This document shows positions 5,532-6,537 of a stretch of 6,537 nucleotides of DNA, piece after piece. Numbering within the stretch: position 1 is the stretch's first letter; each line of letters starts with the position of its first letter. Where the stretch lies: the NCBI GenBank assembly GCA_937874315.1, contig CALNAE010000061.1, positions 1 to 6,537 of the forward strand, given 5' to 3'. The notes beneath the pieces were generated by a model, which had not been told where the DNA came from, searched no databases, and saw nothing but the letters and a program-made list of their open reading frames with translations. The position numbers and the translations under genes are program-made. The stretch is from an uncultured Bifidobacterium sp. Lineage in GTDB: Bacteria; Actinomycetota; Actinomycetes; Actinomycetales; Bifidobacteriaceae.

Positions 5532-5579
5532 TGTGAGCCTGTCAAGAAACCCCAGACTGAATGTTCTTTTTTGCTCACA
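5532..5579 (-). promoter_or_regulatory. Inverted repeat in the galE leader
   Basis: TGTGAGC (5532-5538) and GCTCACA (5573-5579) are exact inverted copies 34 bases apart, between the proposed galE promoter and its start codon. They could form a stem in the 5' leader or be two half-sites for a repressor. No regulator can be named from this. Confidence 0.3.
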
Positions 5580-5602
5580 TATGTTACCTTTTGAACAATT
5601 CT

Positions 5603-5611
5603 AGTATAACA
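5603..5611 (-). promoter_or_regulatory. Candidate galE promoter, extended -10
   Basis: On the - strand TGTTATACT gives an extended -10 (TGn followed by TATACT, 5 of 6). It lies about 90 bases before the galE ATG, in the most AT-rich part of the intergenic region. No good -35 box is found at 16-18 bases, which is usual for extended -10 promoters. Confidence 0.5.
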
Positions 5612-5638
5612 CCCAAGGCAGAGTTGCCGACCGAAGCC

Positions 5639-5686
5639 GGATTGCTGGCCGGATTGCTGGCCAGATTGCTGGCCGAATTGTCGGTT
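5639..5686. repeat. 12-bp tandem repeat upstream of the galE promoter
   Basis: Two identical units GGATTGCTGGCC (5639-5650, 5651-5662) are followed by AGATTGCTGGCC (5663-5674) and a degenerate GAATTGTCGGTT (5675-5686). On the - strand the repeats would read as GQQS units, but they lie upstream of the galE start and promoter. Copy number could vary between strains. Confidence 0.75.
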
Positions 5687-5828
5687 GTGTCTACCGGCAA
5701 GCGCGGTGGGACTTGTCAACCTCGAAGGACGAACAAGCTCGAGCAAAACCTGAGAAACATGCCGGTGAGAGCGGCCCGGGCGCGAACCTACATCGTCAGA
5801 CCGGGGGGTTAGCATATTGCACGTCAAG

Positions 5829-5912
5829 CACGGGAGCTCATTGTGTTGAGCTGAGAGGGAATGTCCCGACCGTAGAACGTGATCCGGTTAGTACCGGCGA
5901 ACGAAGTCTGTG
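5829..5912 (+). promoter_or_regulatory. TPP riboswitch (THI element)
   Basis: The conserved core is clear: AGCTC pairs with GAGCT (P2) followed by CTGAGA, the P3 arm AGGGA with TCCC, then GACCGTAGAACGTGATCCGG, and the P5 hairpin CCGG-TTAGTA-CCGG followed by CGAACG. CACGGG (5829-5834) can pair with TCTGTG (5907-5912) to close P1. Known members bind thiamine pyrophosphate and switch off downstream thiamine biosynthesis or uptake genes. Here the next gene is a YkoE-type transporter component, an established target of this riboswitch class. Confidence 0.93.
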
Positions 5913-5929
5913 ATGGCCTAATTGTTGGC

Positions 5930-5957
5930 TCCCGCTTGTCATAACAGAAAGCGAGGA
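5930..5957 (+). promoter_or_regulatory. Hairpin covering the ykoE ribosome binding site (expression platform)
   Basis: TCCCGCTT (5930-5937) can pair with AAGCG-A-GGA (5949-5957, one bulged A), burying the GAGGA Shine-Dalgarno sequence five bases before the TTG start. There is no T-run, so the riboswitch probably controls translation rather than termination. A short alternative stem between GGCC (5915-5918) and GGCT (5927-5930) would compete for the first base only and is weak. Confidence 0.55.
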
Positions 5958-5962
5958 ACCCG

Positions 5963-6537
5963 TTGAGAACTATCAAAAACACGGGTATACGCGGTGGCAC
6001 TGCTGCTGAGTGCGGCAGGGGCCCGGACGCGTCGTTAGATTCGCGCCGCCAGCGCCGATTCCTCCAGCGCCCCTCCTTGCGCTGGATAGTGTCGGACGTC
6101 ACGGTGACGGTTGTTATCGCGGTGGCATCGGGTGTGGTCTTCTGGGGCGTCGATCTGATCTACAGTCCCGTGTCCTCTTTGTTTCAGGTGGTTCCCGGAT
6201 TGAACGCGCTGCTCGATGGACTGTATTACTTTGCCGGTCCGTTGGCGATGCTCATAGTACGAAAGCCCGGTGCCGCGCTGTTTTCGGAGCTCGTCGCAGC
6301 TTTTGTCGAGGCGATACTGGGCAGCTTGTGGGGAGGCATGGGAACCTTGCTACCCGGGCTTGCGCAAGGATTGGGCGCCGAGCTCGCTTTCCTTATCTTC
6401 TGCTACCGATTCTGGAATGTCGGCGTGACCGTATTCTCCGGTGGGCTTGCCGCACTTGGTGGCTCACTGGTGGCATGGCCGCTGTATTACGTGGGAAGCG
6501 GCATCGGCTTCCTCGCAGTGACGTTCGTATGCAGCAT
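5963..6537 (+). CDS. ykoE: YkoE-family ECF transporter S component, thiamine or HMP uptake (3' end beyond window)
   Basis: This is the membrane-embedded substrate-binding part of an energy-coupling-factor transporter for thiamine or its pyrimidine precursor HMP. It would work with an ATPase and a T component (YkoD, YkoC) that would be expected just beyond the window. The 191 visible residues show a polar, Arg-rich N-terminus (1-40), then hydrophobic segments at about 44-66, 85-99, 104-120, 127-147, 154-174 and 178-191. The family hallmarks FWGVDLIY (60-67), YYFAGPLAMLIVRKPGAALF (88-107) and the later LxGSLWGG region are clear. The start is TTG at 5963 with GAGGA five bases before it; a TTG at codon 39 would give a family-like short N-terminus but lacks a ribosome binding site. 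The TPP riboswitch just upstream supports the role and implies repression when thiamine is plentiful. Confidence 0.88.
   Translation, partial: MRTIKNTGIRGGTAAECGRGPDASLDSRRQRRFLQRPSLRWIVSDVTVTVVIAVASGVVFWGVDLIYSPVSSLFQVVPGLNALLDGLYYFAGPLAMLIVRKPGAALFSELVAAFVEAILGSLWGGMGTLLPGLAQGLGAELAFLIFCYRFWNVGVTVFSGGLAALGGSLVAWPLYYVGSGIGFLAVTFVCS

Noticed and set aside
5513..5827. In-frame N-terminal extension of galE giving a 441-residue protein with GQQS repeats
   Set aside because: The canonical GalE start with a GAAAGG site is at 5512. The extension is low-complexity, crosses the likely promoter and matches nothing in the family.
5790..5828. Promoter directly upstream of the TPP riboswitch (CATATT box near 5813)
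   Set aside because: No -35 match lies at a suitable distance and the box is weak, so the site cannot be supported.
1..6537. CRISPR array, insertion sequence ends or a toxin-antitoxin pair
   Set aside because: I found no regularly spaced repeats, no transposase-like frame with terminal inverted repeats, and no small paired genes on either strand.

Overview
The window looks like chromosomal DNA of a high-GC actinobacterium, most probably a Bifidobacterium. That assignment is an inference from the gene types (a stand-alone galE, a THI-box/TPP-controlled YkoE-type thiamine-precursor transporter, a Q/P/Y-rich DUF4190 membrane protein), the base composition of galE and the tRNA sequences. No species-level marker is present.

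Left part (1-2443, + strand): the last codons of an unidentified upstream gene, then a two-gene ABC cassette: an ATPase (129-860) and a roughly 12-segment membrane partner (857-2443) joined by a 4-base stop/start overlap. The cassette is visibly more AT-rich than galE. An 18-base exact direct repeat lies just before the ATPase gene and just after the permease gene.

Middle (2444-3176): a decayed stretch without an intact gene. It holds short tandem and inverted repeats. At its right end is the C-terminal end of a tyrosine recombinase (integrase) gene whose upstream part is broken. This remnant sits directly against the 3' end of a tRNA-Phe gene, the usual position of an integrase in a tRNA-targeted integrative element, so I read the stretch as the scar of such an element.

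Right-centre (3132-5512, all - strand): in transcription order, galE (UDP-glucose 4-epimerase), a perfect 15-bp hairpin, a DUF4190 two-helix membrane protein that may be translated from a leaderless mRNA, tRNA-Asp(GTC), an intrinsic-terminator-like hairpin, tRNA-Phe(GAA) and a second terminator-like hairpin. tRNA-Phe has an unusual T-loop.

Right end (5513-6537): a divergent intergenic region carrying the galE promoter with a 12-bp tandem repeat behind it on the - strand. On the + strand there is a TPP riboswitch, a hairpin that can cover the ribosome binding site, and a TTG-started gene for a YkoE-family ECF transporter substrate-binding component, cut by the window edge.

The modules do not form one pathway. 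They are an apparently acquired export-type ABC cassette plus element scar, a tRNA/galactose-metabolism block, and a thiamine-responsive uptake operon.
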